Assembly (NCBI GenBank): GCA_001969505.1
Contig: LSSK01000710.1
Coordinates: forward strand, 1 to 39,519
DNA: 39,519 nt
Reading direction: 5' to 3'
DNA from: Zancudomyces culisetae
Lineage: Eukaryota > Kickxellomycota > Harpellomycetes > Harpellales > Legeriomycetaceae
Shown here piece after piece: positions 1 through 9,394 of the stretch. Made by a program: the position numbers and the translations under genes. The notes beneath the pieces are model-generated. The model was not told the DNA's origin. It was given only the letters and a program-made list of their open reading frames with translations, and made no database searches. The first letter of the stretch is position 1. Each line of letters starts with the position of its first letter.

Positions 1-3000
1 CCCCCCCCCCCCCCCCCAGCTTGCGCTGAAAACAAAAAATAGGACAAATTGTACAAGTAATTTTCGAATACACCCAAGAGGTTTTATTGTGGTGCTGAAG
101 CCAGGTGTCAGATGCGTGTAATCAGTATTTGTTTCACATGCTTTCTTTGCTTCTACTCCTAACAGTCACCAAATTATCTATGCCTTTATATAATTGGTAA
201 GCTTTGTAGAGTGAAGTTGTATTTAAGTATATATGATATCAGTGTGTAGGGGGGTGTTTTTTGATGGGATGGGCGAGCATATGTAAAAAATAAAACGTTG
301 AATTAATCTGCTCTAGTGAAATTGCTGTGGTACAAATAAAGTGGTATGGCTGCCAAATTGAGAACAATAGATATATTTTTTCGATACGAGCCTAGCAATT
401 GGGTAGCTTTTTATGAGTTGAATGTATCCTAAATTGGTACTGAATACGTACATTGCTATCGACTTTCCTTATTCAAAGACATTCTTTACAATATGCTCAT
501 ACAAAAGTCAATAAAACTCGTATTTCCGCATGTGAGCTGAATGTAAGAATGTCAGAAATGCTCAAATCGCACCAATAATATATCTTCATAACATGATTAG
601 TCCACAAAATATATGTGCATGTATATGTGTATGTATATTATTTCTTTTGCGCAATGTTTCAAGTGGGAATAAAAATTAAAAGCAAAAATAAAAACTTCCC
701 CATTTGGTTATATTACACAACTAAACTATGAAATCATTACACAGAAAAATATAAAAGATGGTATTAACGTAATAGTTTGCTCATTTGCTAATAAAAAACA
801 GTAATAAGTAGATGACGTCACTGATTAGCCTACATTAAACAGACTGAATTTTTTTAGTAATTTGTGAAGAAGGAGGGGGTGTGCGCCAATGGTGCGAACT
901 TTGTGTTCGCTTGAAAATCTGTTTGGGAAAGATTGTAGGAAAGGTTATAGGAAAAGCTATAGGAAAGGTTTTGGGTGTAAGCATTTTGGCAAATTCATGG
1001 AGTTCTGCTCTGTCACAAACTCCAGGCAGATAAGATTGCATCCTGCAATATTTCATACACGGCTCTTGCTCTCTTCTTAGTACCAGCAAATAGATGCCGC
1101 TTAGAAAAAAGTAAATGCACCAATGGGTTCTCGAATCATGCGTAAAGCATGAACTTGAGATACACCATATTAACTCGAATTTGTATAAACATATATCAAT
1201 TAGTAAATAATGTATTACAACGTCTAGAGAATTTTAATATGATACGAGTTTTTGTGCTCTAACTTGACTCACAACCTTCTTTCGATCCCATAATCACATA
1301 TGAACGTGATAGTGGCATATGGCACAATCGGGCTCAGTAAATGTATGACTAACACCACTTTCATACCAATTTCAAATAGAAGTATATCACGAGAACATCA
1401 CGCCATAATTCCTTGGTTTCACAGATACTCAAGATTTCTGAACAAAAAGTTGGCTTTTTTGTTTGCAACTATATTGGCTCCTGGGATTCTTGCAAAATCA
1501 TCGCTTTTTGCACGTCTTTGAGAGGGAAAAATCATAGGAGGGGGGGGGAGTATGGAAGAGAATGGAAAAGATGGAGAGAAGATACGAAGAAAGTGGAAAA
1601 AAGTGGGGAAAATGATGAGGGAGAAATGGGCGAAAAATGAGGTCGGATTTACTACACAGTCATCATATTATCACCATATCTACCAGAAATAGGAGAATGA
1701 ACCTGGTATTTCAGCCCTAGTTCATTTTTTTTTCACTTTAAAAACCATTATCAAGCAATTATACTTATATATTAAAACTAGGAGAAAAGTTATATACGCA
1801 TATATTCTTTTGTTATACAATCATCGTTTTTAATCAGTAAAATGGATGTGGGGGATAATAGTCATCGAAGTTCAGGATGATCTAGCATCATCAAAAACAT
1901 ATCCAAATAAAAAATTTCAGTCTCACTACAAATACTGGTTATTAAAAACGATGTGTAGTAGAATATGAATAGAAGGGTTGTGTTTGGTAGCTGGCTAGTT
2001 GACATATAAAGGCTGTCCTTATAATGCTAGAACACTTTCTAATTCGTTGCAATATGAAGACGATGTATATACTTTTATCCACCTACAGCGGCTACAGCTT
2101 TGTGGACCACCTTAAAATTAGTTTTGTAGAAACCGATTTATATGTGCATGTGTACTATATGCATTCAGCATTAGTGAGTTGGCACCTCACTAATGTTGTT
2201 ATTGTGTACTGAACAGAAAAAAAAAGCAGTATTATTTTTGCCAGACGAACCTCTTACTTGCCATCGTAGGCGCTTTTTGGGTGATTTAATTTCGGTTCTG
2301 GTTGTGTTGACGTTCTTTTTATTACGGGCTACTAGCCTTTTTTTATGTTATCTAATATCATTTGTCTAGCAAATTCAACTTGATCATGTTATTAATCCTT
2401 TTTTTTCGGACAATTCGCAATCCACAAACAGTATCTGATTACAAAATAAGAACATTCCCAAAAGTTCGTTGATTGAATCCCAACATTTTCCATAACCACA
2501 TATACACACATAAAACTAACAAGGTGTTTTTAATGTGATAATGGCGTATTACAAGATAGTTGAATGTGAATATACACTCCTTTGTTAGATTATTTTTTTA
2601 AAAGGTAGAATTGCTACTACACAGTTCCTCTCAATTTTGCTCAGATTTGTGTTACATGTTCACTTTTGTCAGTAAAACTGTCATGAAACACACAGAGCAA
2701 AAGCATAAAGAGACACACGTATTCAGTGTTGAGTATGCTACACTCGCTTTCCTTTAAAAAACTTCAGCAAGTGGTGTTACTCATATGCTGCTGCCCTAAA
2801 GTCTTGAGATCCTACTTTCAATTTGATCTGTATGAGTTTAATATCTCAATATATGCTATTTTCTCGGGCTGTATAATTGTAAAGTCATAGTGAGAAAACT
2901 GTATACCTGTAGTAGCGAAATAAAGGCGCCTCTACACCCGTTATTGCAGATACCCTTTTTGTAAAAATACTAAAACAAATCACTTCCAGTGGTACGATAC

Positions 3001-4163
3001 CACCCATCAGATCGTACCTCTTTCTAACAACACAAGACAATGGTGCCATTGTTATTATAATGTCCTGAGATATTTACACATATTTCACATATTCACATAT
3101 GTGGAAACCCCGGTACACTAGATACCAAAGTGGTCTAAAATAGGAAAAGCTCAAATGTAGTACAATAAAACCCGTGGTCTTTAAACGTTTTGAGTTCGAA
3201 TTTGGACTTTATTCATGCTAAAAGCATGTTGGTTTGCAAATATATAACATGGGGACATAATCAAATAGTGATGGCGCCTTAATGCTACACTTAACGGAAA
3301 GCTTTAGATATGTTTCTTAAGTGTTTTTTTACAGTAATCTGATTTAGGGTTCAGTTCATTTCTGGTCTAGCATAACATTTTCCAGCATTCAGTTCTAACA
3401 TAATTTACTAGCATCTTTCGTTTTACTACAGTTTTGTGAGCCTTAGTCACCCTTTTTAAATACACATGCAAACATTACACATCTGCTTTAATTCTAATGA
3501 CCTTAGTGCCCAAAATACCCAGCTAATTTCTATTCGTTTTAAATGGTTTTTGTTAAAGCATACTCCAATGGGCAATTCAAGCCGGTTCTTGATAAATAAA
3601 GCCCACGTCCGATTGAAAGAAAATGTGTGGCATTTCCATGAAATACCAATCCATATATAATTATTTTTTTTGCAACGAATGGTTTTATGGGTTGAGTATC
3701 ATCCATATGCTTAGTGGTTTAAAATCTGATCCAAAAACAATCAATCATCACACCACTTTTTTTTCTCACTTTCTCAGGAAACCTTGTTGCAAACCTGAAT
3801 CAGGCTTTTTTTTTTGTAACAATTGAGAAAAAGAGAAAAATTCAAAAAAGTACTGATTACCATACAAAAGCTTAAATTTCAGAGAAAAGCGTACAAAAAC
3901 TGATATACTCTTACCTGCAAGAAGCCTAATATATATAAGCACATAAATAGTGTGGAAACTAACATTCACTGCTGAAAGTATAGAGGAACTCTGAAGATAA
4001 ATTTAGGTACGTAAAGATTTGAGTTTATTGATTCTACTTGTCTGCAAAGATGAGATCTAGGCAAAAAAAATAGATATACATACGTGTAGCAAATGGATCA
4101 AAGCAAAATTCTAAGGTGTTTATTTTTTAAATCTAGATCAGCTGCTACAAAGATATAACAAAG
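1..4163. other. AT-rich region with no gene recognised
   Basis: The longest open frames here are short and resemble no family I know, and I see no exon-like stretches bounded by plausible splice sites. The stretch starts with a run of 17 C, which may be an assembly or contig edge. Minor structure: imperfect copies of a purine-rich 12-mer around 929-970, a run of ten G near 1540, and a 15-bp hairpin with 6-bp arms at 2989-3003. The last few hundred bases should contain the HEM13 promoter, but I could not identify specific sites. No tRNA-like A/B box pair was noticed. Confidence 0.6.
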
Positions 4164-5192
4164 ATGGTTACACCAATAAAGCCCATTGATACCCAAGCTT
4201 CAAGCGTGTTGGATCTTGCTAGGCCAAAATTTGATTTGGACGACACTGCACCAATCAAAGACAGAATGCAGGAGTTCATTTTCAAACTACAAAAAAGTCT
4301 TGTAGGGAACCTGGAAAAACTGGACAACAACCCAAAAAAGAAGTTTCTCTGGGACAGATGGGAGCGTGAAGATAAAAGAGGATACGGAATTTCCTGCGTG
4401 ATACAAGACAGCTTGGTACTCGAGAAGGCAGGAGTGAACATCACAATCATGGATGGCCCACTGTCAAGCCACATGCGAGCAAGTATGAAAGAGAGAAAAA
4501 TTGACAGTGTTACCGATGATGGAGACTATGACTTCAGGGTAGCCGGCATTTCTGTTGTTATTCACCCTTCTAACCCGATGGCACCAACTGCCCATTTCAA
4601 TTACAGATATTTTCAGATTACCGAAAGGGACAAGCCTGAAGATGTTGTAGCAAGCTGGTTTGGTGGCGGTGCAGATTTAACACCTTATTATATCTTTGAA
4701 GAAGATTGTAAACACTTCCACAAAACTCACAGGGATGTGTGTGACAAGCACGATCCAGAACTTTATCCAAAATTCAAGAAAAACTGCGATAAATACTTTT
4801 ATTTGCCACACAGAAAGGAGGTGCGTGGAATAGGTGGAATAATTTTTGATGATTTAATGGGTGAGGACCCGAAAAAGCTATTTACTTTTGCCACTGACTG
4901 TGGATTTGCATTCCAAGAAGCATATCTGCCCATACTTGAAAAGAGAAAGGATATGCCATTTACCAAAGAGCAAAAAGAGTGGCAACAAGTCAGACGCGGT
5001 AGATATGTAGAATTTAATGTCATGATCGACAGAGGTACCAAGTTTGGTTTGGCCACTGAAAACGCCAGAATCGAAAGTATTCTTATGACCCTCCCACTGA
5101 CTGCAAGATGGGAATACATGCACGTTCCTAAGCCAGGATCCGAGGAAGAAAAATTGGTTAATATCTTGAGGGATCCTATCGACTGGGCTTAA
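4164..5192 (+). CDS. HEM13: Coproporphyrinogen III oxidase (oxygen-dependent)
   Basis: This enzyme (EC 1.3.3.3) oxidatively decarboxylates two propionates of coproporphyrinogen III to give protoporphyrinogen IX, the antepenultimate step of haem synthesis. The single-exon product has 342 residues, close to the roughly 330 of yeast Hem13. Family signatures are clear: HFNYRYF (144-150), GGGADLTPYY (167-176), HRKEVRGIGGIIFDDL (216-231), GRYVEFN (279-285), DRGTKFGL (289-296) and LPLTARWEY (310-318). H144, R148 and D171 match residues placed in the active site of the human enzyme. The N-terminus is not an obvious mitochondrial presequence, consistent with the cytosolic yeast enzyme rather than the animal one. 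The ATG at 4164 is the first after an in-frame TAG at 4134. It is convergent with the LYR gene, 228 bp away. CTG encodes the conserved Leu of LPLTARWEY, so the standard code applies. Confidence 0.97.
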   Translation: MVTPIKPIDTQASSVLDLARPKFDLDDTAPIKDRMQEFIFKLQKSLVGNLEKLDNNPKKKFLWDRWEREDKRGYGISCVIQDSLVLEKAGVNITIMDGPLSSHMRASMKERKIDSVTDDGDYDFRVAGISVVIHPSNPMAPTAHFNYRYFQITERDKPEDVVASWFGGGADLTPYYIFEEDCKHFHKTHRDVCDKHDPELYPKFKKNCDKYFYLPHRKEVRGIGGIIFDDLMGEDPKKLFTFATDCGFAFQEAYLPILEKRKDMPFTKEQKEWQQVRRGRYVEFNVMIDRGTKFGLATENARIESILMTLPLTARWEYMHVPKPGSEEEKLVNILRDPIDWA

Positions 5193-5326
5193 TTTCTCTT
5201 TTCTCTCATTTTTCTTTTTATGCTTTTTTTAAAAACTATATTATTATTGGGCTTCTTATTTGTTATTAAGACTACGTTTATGGCTTTTTTTAAACTCTTC
5301 TACCACTTCTATTAAAAATCGACAAC

Positions 5327-5332
5327 AATAAA
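5327..5332 (+). terminator. Candidate polyadenylation signal of HEM13
   Basis: An AATAAA hexamer lies about 135 bp after the HEM13 stop, inside the short convergent spacer. Position and strand fit, but the hexamer is common in DNA this AT-rich. Confidence 0.35.
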
Positions 5333-5420
5333 TCGGTAATAACATTAGTTGAGCAAGAAATACAATATTAAGAACGATGATTTCGGCAAGAAAAGAGTGT
5401 CTACTGTGTAGGATTAGCCC

Positions 5421-6332
5421 TCACACTTCACGAACAACATGCCCCTTTAATCTCAGGTTAATTAGGCTCACTGCCGATTTGTTTAGCCTAATACTGTCTC
5501 CATAATAATCTCGAATGCCCAATCGCCGCAAAAAGATATTCTCTTCCTCAAGTTCCTTGGTGTAGTCCTCAAGAAGAAATCGTTTTTTTACCAACTTATC
5601 CTTGTAAAGAGTCAGACGTTTTATTTTAATCCCCAGCCAGTGCGGCATAGTCCTACCCTTTATCCTGTAAAACCTATATCCAGAAGTTGTACAAACTTTC
5701 TGAACCTTTAAATTATCCTTGCAAATTTTTGCACGATTCAAATATCGTTTGTACACTGATTCCTGTGTAATCGCTGCAACCCGATCTGGAATGTTGTAAA
5801 TCCTTCGATCAAAGGGTATCGAGTACTTTGAAACTCGTTGAAGTTTGAGGCTATGATACTTTTCCATGTATCGAGGTAGCACATTTCCCTTCTCATCTTT
5901 GATTCTGAGTTTGGACATGCCTTTATCATATCTGATTTCCCTTTTTATGGCTTTTGTAGGTCGAATGTCGTACAAAAGCCTACAAGGTTTGTTGTGGTTG
6001 TCATAATCGTTGATCTTATTAGTTAAATAATACATTCTCCCCTCTTTGCCAGTTGAAAAATCTTCTACCAGCTTAAAATATTTGTTTTCTTTGGGATTCT
6101 GAATTCGCGTAGCTTGCTGAAGTATATCCCGAGCTTGGAGAGCTCTGTATATTTGAAGCTGTATTACTTTTTTATTTTTATTTGTTTTATAAAATCTAAA
6201 GCGTTCATCGATTTGATTTTTGTAGAATGATTTGTTGATGTCATCGTTAAAAGCTCTTGCCAATCTCAACAGCTGGCGATACATCGAAAAGATCGCATGT
6301 TTATGTTTAGGTGTTGATATAAATTTGCTCAT
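5421..6332 (-). CDS. LYR-domain (Complex1_LYR, Cup1-like) protein
   Basis: The product has 303 residues. Its first 75 or so match the LYR fold: MYRQLLRLARAF (17-28) in place of the LYR tripeptide with its following Arg/Leu residues, then the downstream Phe/Asn-Lys element ERFRFYKTNK (43-52), and a helix ending DILQQA. LYR proteins bind the mitochondrial acyl carrier protein and assist iron-sulphur cluster or respiratory complex assembly. Most are only 80-120 residues. This one carries a basic C-terminal extension of about 225 residues, as in the fungal Cup1-like LYR group named after fission yeast cup1. I assign that subgroup from general architecture only. No strong mitochondrial presequence is visible, which is common in LYR proteins. 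No intron is needed. A 15-bp palindrome lies about 125 bp upstream of the start. Confidence 0.72.
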   Translation of the reverse strand: MSKFISTPKHKHAIFSMYRQLLRLARAFNDDINKSFYKNQIDERFRFYKTNKNKKVIQLQIYRALQARDILQQATRIQNPKENKYFKLVEDFSTGKEGRMYYLTNKINDYDNHNKPCRLLYDIRPTKAIKREIRYDKGMSKLRIKDEKGNVLPRYMEKYHSLKLQRVSKYSIPFDRRIYNIPDRVAAITQESVYKRYLNRAKICKDNLKVQKVCTTSGYRFYRIKGRTMPHWLGIKIKRLTLYKDKLVKKRFLLEDYTKELEEENIFLRRLGIRDYYGDSIRLNKSAVSLINLRLKGHVVREV

Positions 6333-6829
6333 TAGTTGATTGTTTTAAATTCCATCTATTTTTATTCTCACTGGGGCTTTTTGTGGTGCGAATTACTATT
6401 TCCAACCAGGGAAGAAATCACTAGTATCATAATTAAAAAAGGTAAAAAAAGATTGTTCTAGACTAGAACATTGAATATTTTGAATCGCAGTCTCATGTTG
6501 GCTTTTTTGCTCTTGAATTCTCTATTTTTATACGTGAAAAAAAGCGTATCCAAGAACCCACGCAAAATGTGGTCCCAGCCCCCAAATGTTTACTAATTCG
6601 CTGATCAATTTTTTTTGCCACTTTACTTTCTAAAAGAATTTTATCTTATAAAGCAACATAGTTTGAAAGCATGTAAACAAGAATTTATCCAAATAAATAA
6701 ATAAAAAGTGCCCAAACGCACATTCATAAAACATATAGCTAAATATACGTTACTTTAAAAAAGTGGCGACTAGTATTAGAGTAACAAAAAAAGCAAACTG
6801 CATAAGCATGCGTGGTATTCTTATGCTAA
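6333..6829. other. Spacer between aminotransferase and LYR gene
   Basis: An AT-rich spacer of about 500 bp with both flanking genes on the minus strand, so it holds the aminotransferase 3' end and the LYR-gene promoter. The only distinct feature is the palindrome at 6455-6469. No ORF or RNA gene recognised. Confidence 0.6.
6455..6469. promoter_or_regulatory. 15-bp perfect palindrome upstream of the LYR gene
   Basis: GTTCTAG-A-CTAGAAC has two perfect 7-bp arms around a single base and sits 123-137 bp upstream of the LYR-gene ATG (minus strand). Geometry and position would suit a dimeric regulator. It is not a heat-shock element, because the TTC and GAA units have the wrong spacing and alternation. 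A regulatory role is inference; chance is possible. Confidence 0.3.
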
Positions 6830-8188
6830 CTACTTTGTGATGTACTTAAGAAATTGGTTGAATCCAACATCCAATTCATCCCATGGTACCGAAATTGTAA
6901 TCCTATACCAGCCCGGTTCATGCGCCCTAAAGTTTGTACCGGACGATACATACACTCTGCCTTCATTTATGGCACCTCTCCACATGTCCAGCTCGTCGTC
7001 AAATGTAAGCTCAGTTGTGCTATTACGTGCTACTTCCCCATCTTTGAGGTTTTTATTTCTCCATTGAAGTAGATGTTTACTCAAATCAATCCAAATAAAA
7101 TGTCCCGCCTGTGCAGGAATATAAGGAATTCCCTTTTCTCTTAGAGTTGCAGTAAATTTTATATAATTATCTCTGAGTCTCGAAACGTTCAAGTTCAAAA
7201 AGTAGTCAACATACTCCTCATCCCCCAAAAGTTTTGAAACTATACTATCAGCAATGCCTGATATGTAGTACATGGGCGAAACTACACCAGCAGCATCCAA
7301 TATTCTCTGGTTCCATGGAGAGACCAACCATCCAACTCTGAAACCATTCAGACAAAAGTCTTTGCTAAGTCCATGAACCACTATAACCAGGCTTGGGTCT
7401 ATCAGCTCATTCAAGTTTTCGAATGATAATACCGACTCAAAGTTGTAGAGTCTTTCTGACTCATTTTCGGGCAGATCGTTCCACTTCTCTCCACGGAAAA
7501 CTGATAGCGCATAAATCTCATCCATAAGGACGTAAAGTTTGTTTCTGTTTGCAAATCGGAGAATCTCCTCAACTGCTTTCCTTGAGTAGCACATTCCTGT
7601 TGGGTTGTGTGGATTACACAAAATCAGAAGTTTTGATTGAATTCCCTGTAACCTTAAGTCCTCCAATGCCTGTTCATAATATTTTATTTGACTTATCTCT
7701 TGGAGCTCATCATGGGGAACCTTTACTTTTTGTATAAAGCAATTGGCTCTTATTTTGACATCGTTCTCAAAGCCCACATAATATGGAGAGGATAGTAGTA
7801 CGGCATTCCCAGGGTCGCATGTTAAAGTTGTTATCAGATCAACGACTGCAGTACAACCATTTACCACTACAACCTGGTTAGCCAAGACGTCCTTGCATGG
7901 GTTGAAGTACCGGTTCAAAAGTTTTGCTATCCCTTCTCTAAGACCGCTAGTCCCAGTTGCATCTGCGTAGTCCAAGTTATCTTCAGTTATTTGATTTATG
8001 CTATTGAGTTTTTCAAGCAGCTCCTTTTCATTCAGCCTATTTACGGCTACCCCAATGTTTCTTATTCCATTTGGGTTTTTGGTTGCATGGTACTTATCTG
8101 AAATAGCTTTTACAAATTCCTTGAACGCGCTATTATCTGTTTCAGTATTTTTCATAGCAACTTTGGAAAGAGAATTTTCACCCGTCAT
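6830..8188 (-). CDS. PLP-dependent aminotransferase, class I/II (ACC synthase-like)
   Basis: A single-exon 452-residue fold-type I PLP enzyme. Visible landmarks: YADATGTSGLREGIA (74-88), the cofactor-proximal SSPYY (133-137), NPHNPTG (192-198), the pyridoxal-N1-binding Asp in LMDEIYALSVF (D223) with Y226, the Schiff-base lysine K276 in GLSKDFCLNGFRVGW, and the substrate-carboxylate arginine R429 in GWYRITIS. All catalytic residues are present, so it should be active. The SKDF-NGFRVG form and the overall length place it in the 1-aminocyclopropane-1-carboxylate synthase-like branch. Fungal members usually have unassigned substrates, so an ordinary aminotransferase role is as likely as ACC formation. 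No targeting peptide is evident, suggesting a cytosolic protein. No other pathway gene is adjacent. Confidence 0.92.
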   Translation of the reverse strand: MTGENSLSKVAMKNTETDNSAFKEFVKAISDKYHATKNPNGIRNIGVAVNRLNEKELLEKLNSINQITEDNLDYADATGTSGLREGIAKLLNRYFNPCKDVLANQVVVVNGCTAVVDLITTLTCDPGNAVLLSSPYYVGFENDVKIRANCFIQKVKVPHDELQEISQIKYYEQALEDLRLQGIQSKLLILCNPHNPTGMCYSRKAVEEILRFANRNKLYVLMDEIYALSVFRGEKWNDLPENESERLYNFESVLSFENLNELIDPSLVIVVHGLSKDFCLNGFRVGWLVSPWNQRILDAAGVVSPMYYISGIADSIVSKLLGDEEYVDYFLNLNVSRLRDNYIKFTATLREKGIPYIPAQAGHFIWIDLSKHLLQWRNKNLKDGEVARNSTTELTFDDELDMWRGAINEGRVYVSSGTNFRAHEPGWYRITISVPWDELDVGFNQFLKYITK

Positions 8189-9394
8189 TTTTGCTCACTT
8201 TTTGCTGTTTGTATTCTTTAAATTTTAATAGAAATACTATTCTCTAAAAACTTTTGTTATTTCGCCACTTCTTCACTGCAAATTTGATATTCTTATATGT
8301 TTTTTTTTGTTTGGAAAGTGAATAAAAGCTGTTTTAAGTTTGCAATAACTAAACTTTGATGTGTTTTTCAAAACTTTAAATTGACTGATCGTTTCAGCAC
8401 ATTTCACCTATAAAGTTAGCCAATTAGCCATATAGCCCAAACAAATAGTTTCAAAAACATCAATTAGCCTAATAATTCCCAAAAAAACACCACAAATGCG
8501 TGATTATATTGAACTAAAAAAACTCAAAAAACGTAACCTAACAAATAACACGGATATATCTGTTCTCGCTTTCCAAAACACACAATTGGGTAAATATCCT
8601 GGTTAATCGTTTTCTAAATACGCCTGTTCCCTGCCACTAGATACAGACCATCGACTAATCACCTATGGCGTTATAAAATCGACCCAATCTACTCGGAATT
8701 TACAAGTGTACTTGATAACTGCCAAAAAAAATGCTGTACAGGCACAGAGAAAAATATTACGTTTGTTTGTTATTCAGAGCCGACTTGGTAGCCACTTCCT
8801 GTGATTACTGTTTTCCCATTCACCAAAAAAGAAAATAAAAAAAAATGATGAAACAAGGATGAATTTTAATCTATCAAATATCCAGCTCAGCAAGGAGATG
8901 AGAAAAATATCCAGGGTGGTACAGAATCTGGTGTATTAGAGTGCCATGTTGTATATAAACAACTTTCATCTCTCCAGAGAACAAAAAAGAGGCATTTCCT
9001 TTGTTTTACTACACTTTATACCATCTGTCAACTTTCATATGTTCAGAAATACCCGCGTCCGATTATGAAACGAATAGAAATTCCAATAATTATATTCAAT
9101 AAAACGTTTCCCTTATATACAAGTCCCATCTTGCAATGGTGACTCCGCTACAGTGCATTTTTGGGTGGTACAACGATAAATTCTAGGATATCAATTCAAC
9201 TACGTACGAGTCTATATAACAAAAGTAGATCAAAAAACATTTTGTAGACGGAAAAAGGAGTTAAAACTAAAGTTGTTGGTATGCATAGCAAAGGGCTTCA
9301 CCTACTCACCCATCCACTCCCTCCTCCCCCCCCTGCCCCCCAGAGTTAAGCGACAAGATGAAAAATGTCGTCTAACTTCTGGCTTACTGAAAAT
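8189..9394. other. Spacer between beta-adaptin and aminotransferase genes
   Basis: 1.2 kb without a supportable ORF. It should contain the aminotransferase promoter (near 8189-8500) and the beta-adaptin 3' end (near 9200-9394). Its one notable element is the C-rich tract at 9319-9343. No tRNA or other RNA gene recognised. Confidence 0.6.
9319..9343 (-). other. G-rich tract in the beta-adaptin 3' flank
   Basis: The plus strand has C-runs of 3, 9 and 6 separated by short gaps. The minus strand, which is the beta-adaptin transcript strand, therefore carries closely spaced G-runs 52-76 bp after the stop. The long runs could be divided to supply four G-tracts, so a quadruplex in the 3' UTR is possible but unproven. 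Confidence 0.35.

Noticed and set aside
2989-3003. Short hairpin GTGGTA-CGA-TACCAC
   Set aside because: Six-base arms in a gene-free region; no terminator, RNA gene or repeat family supports it.
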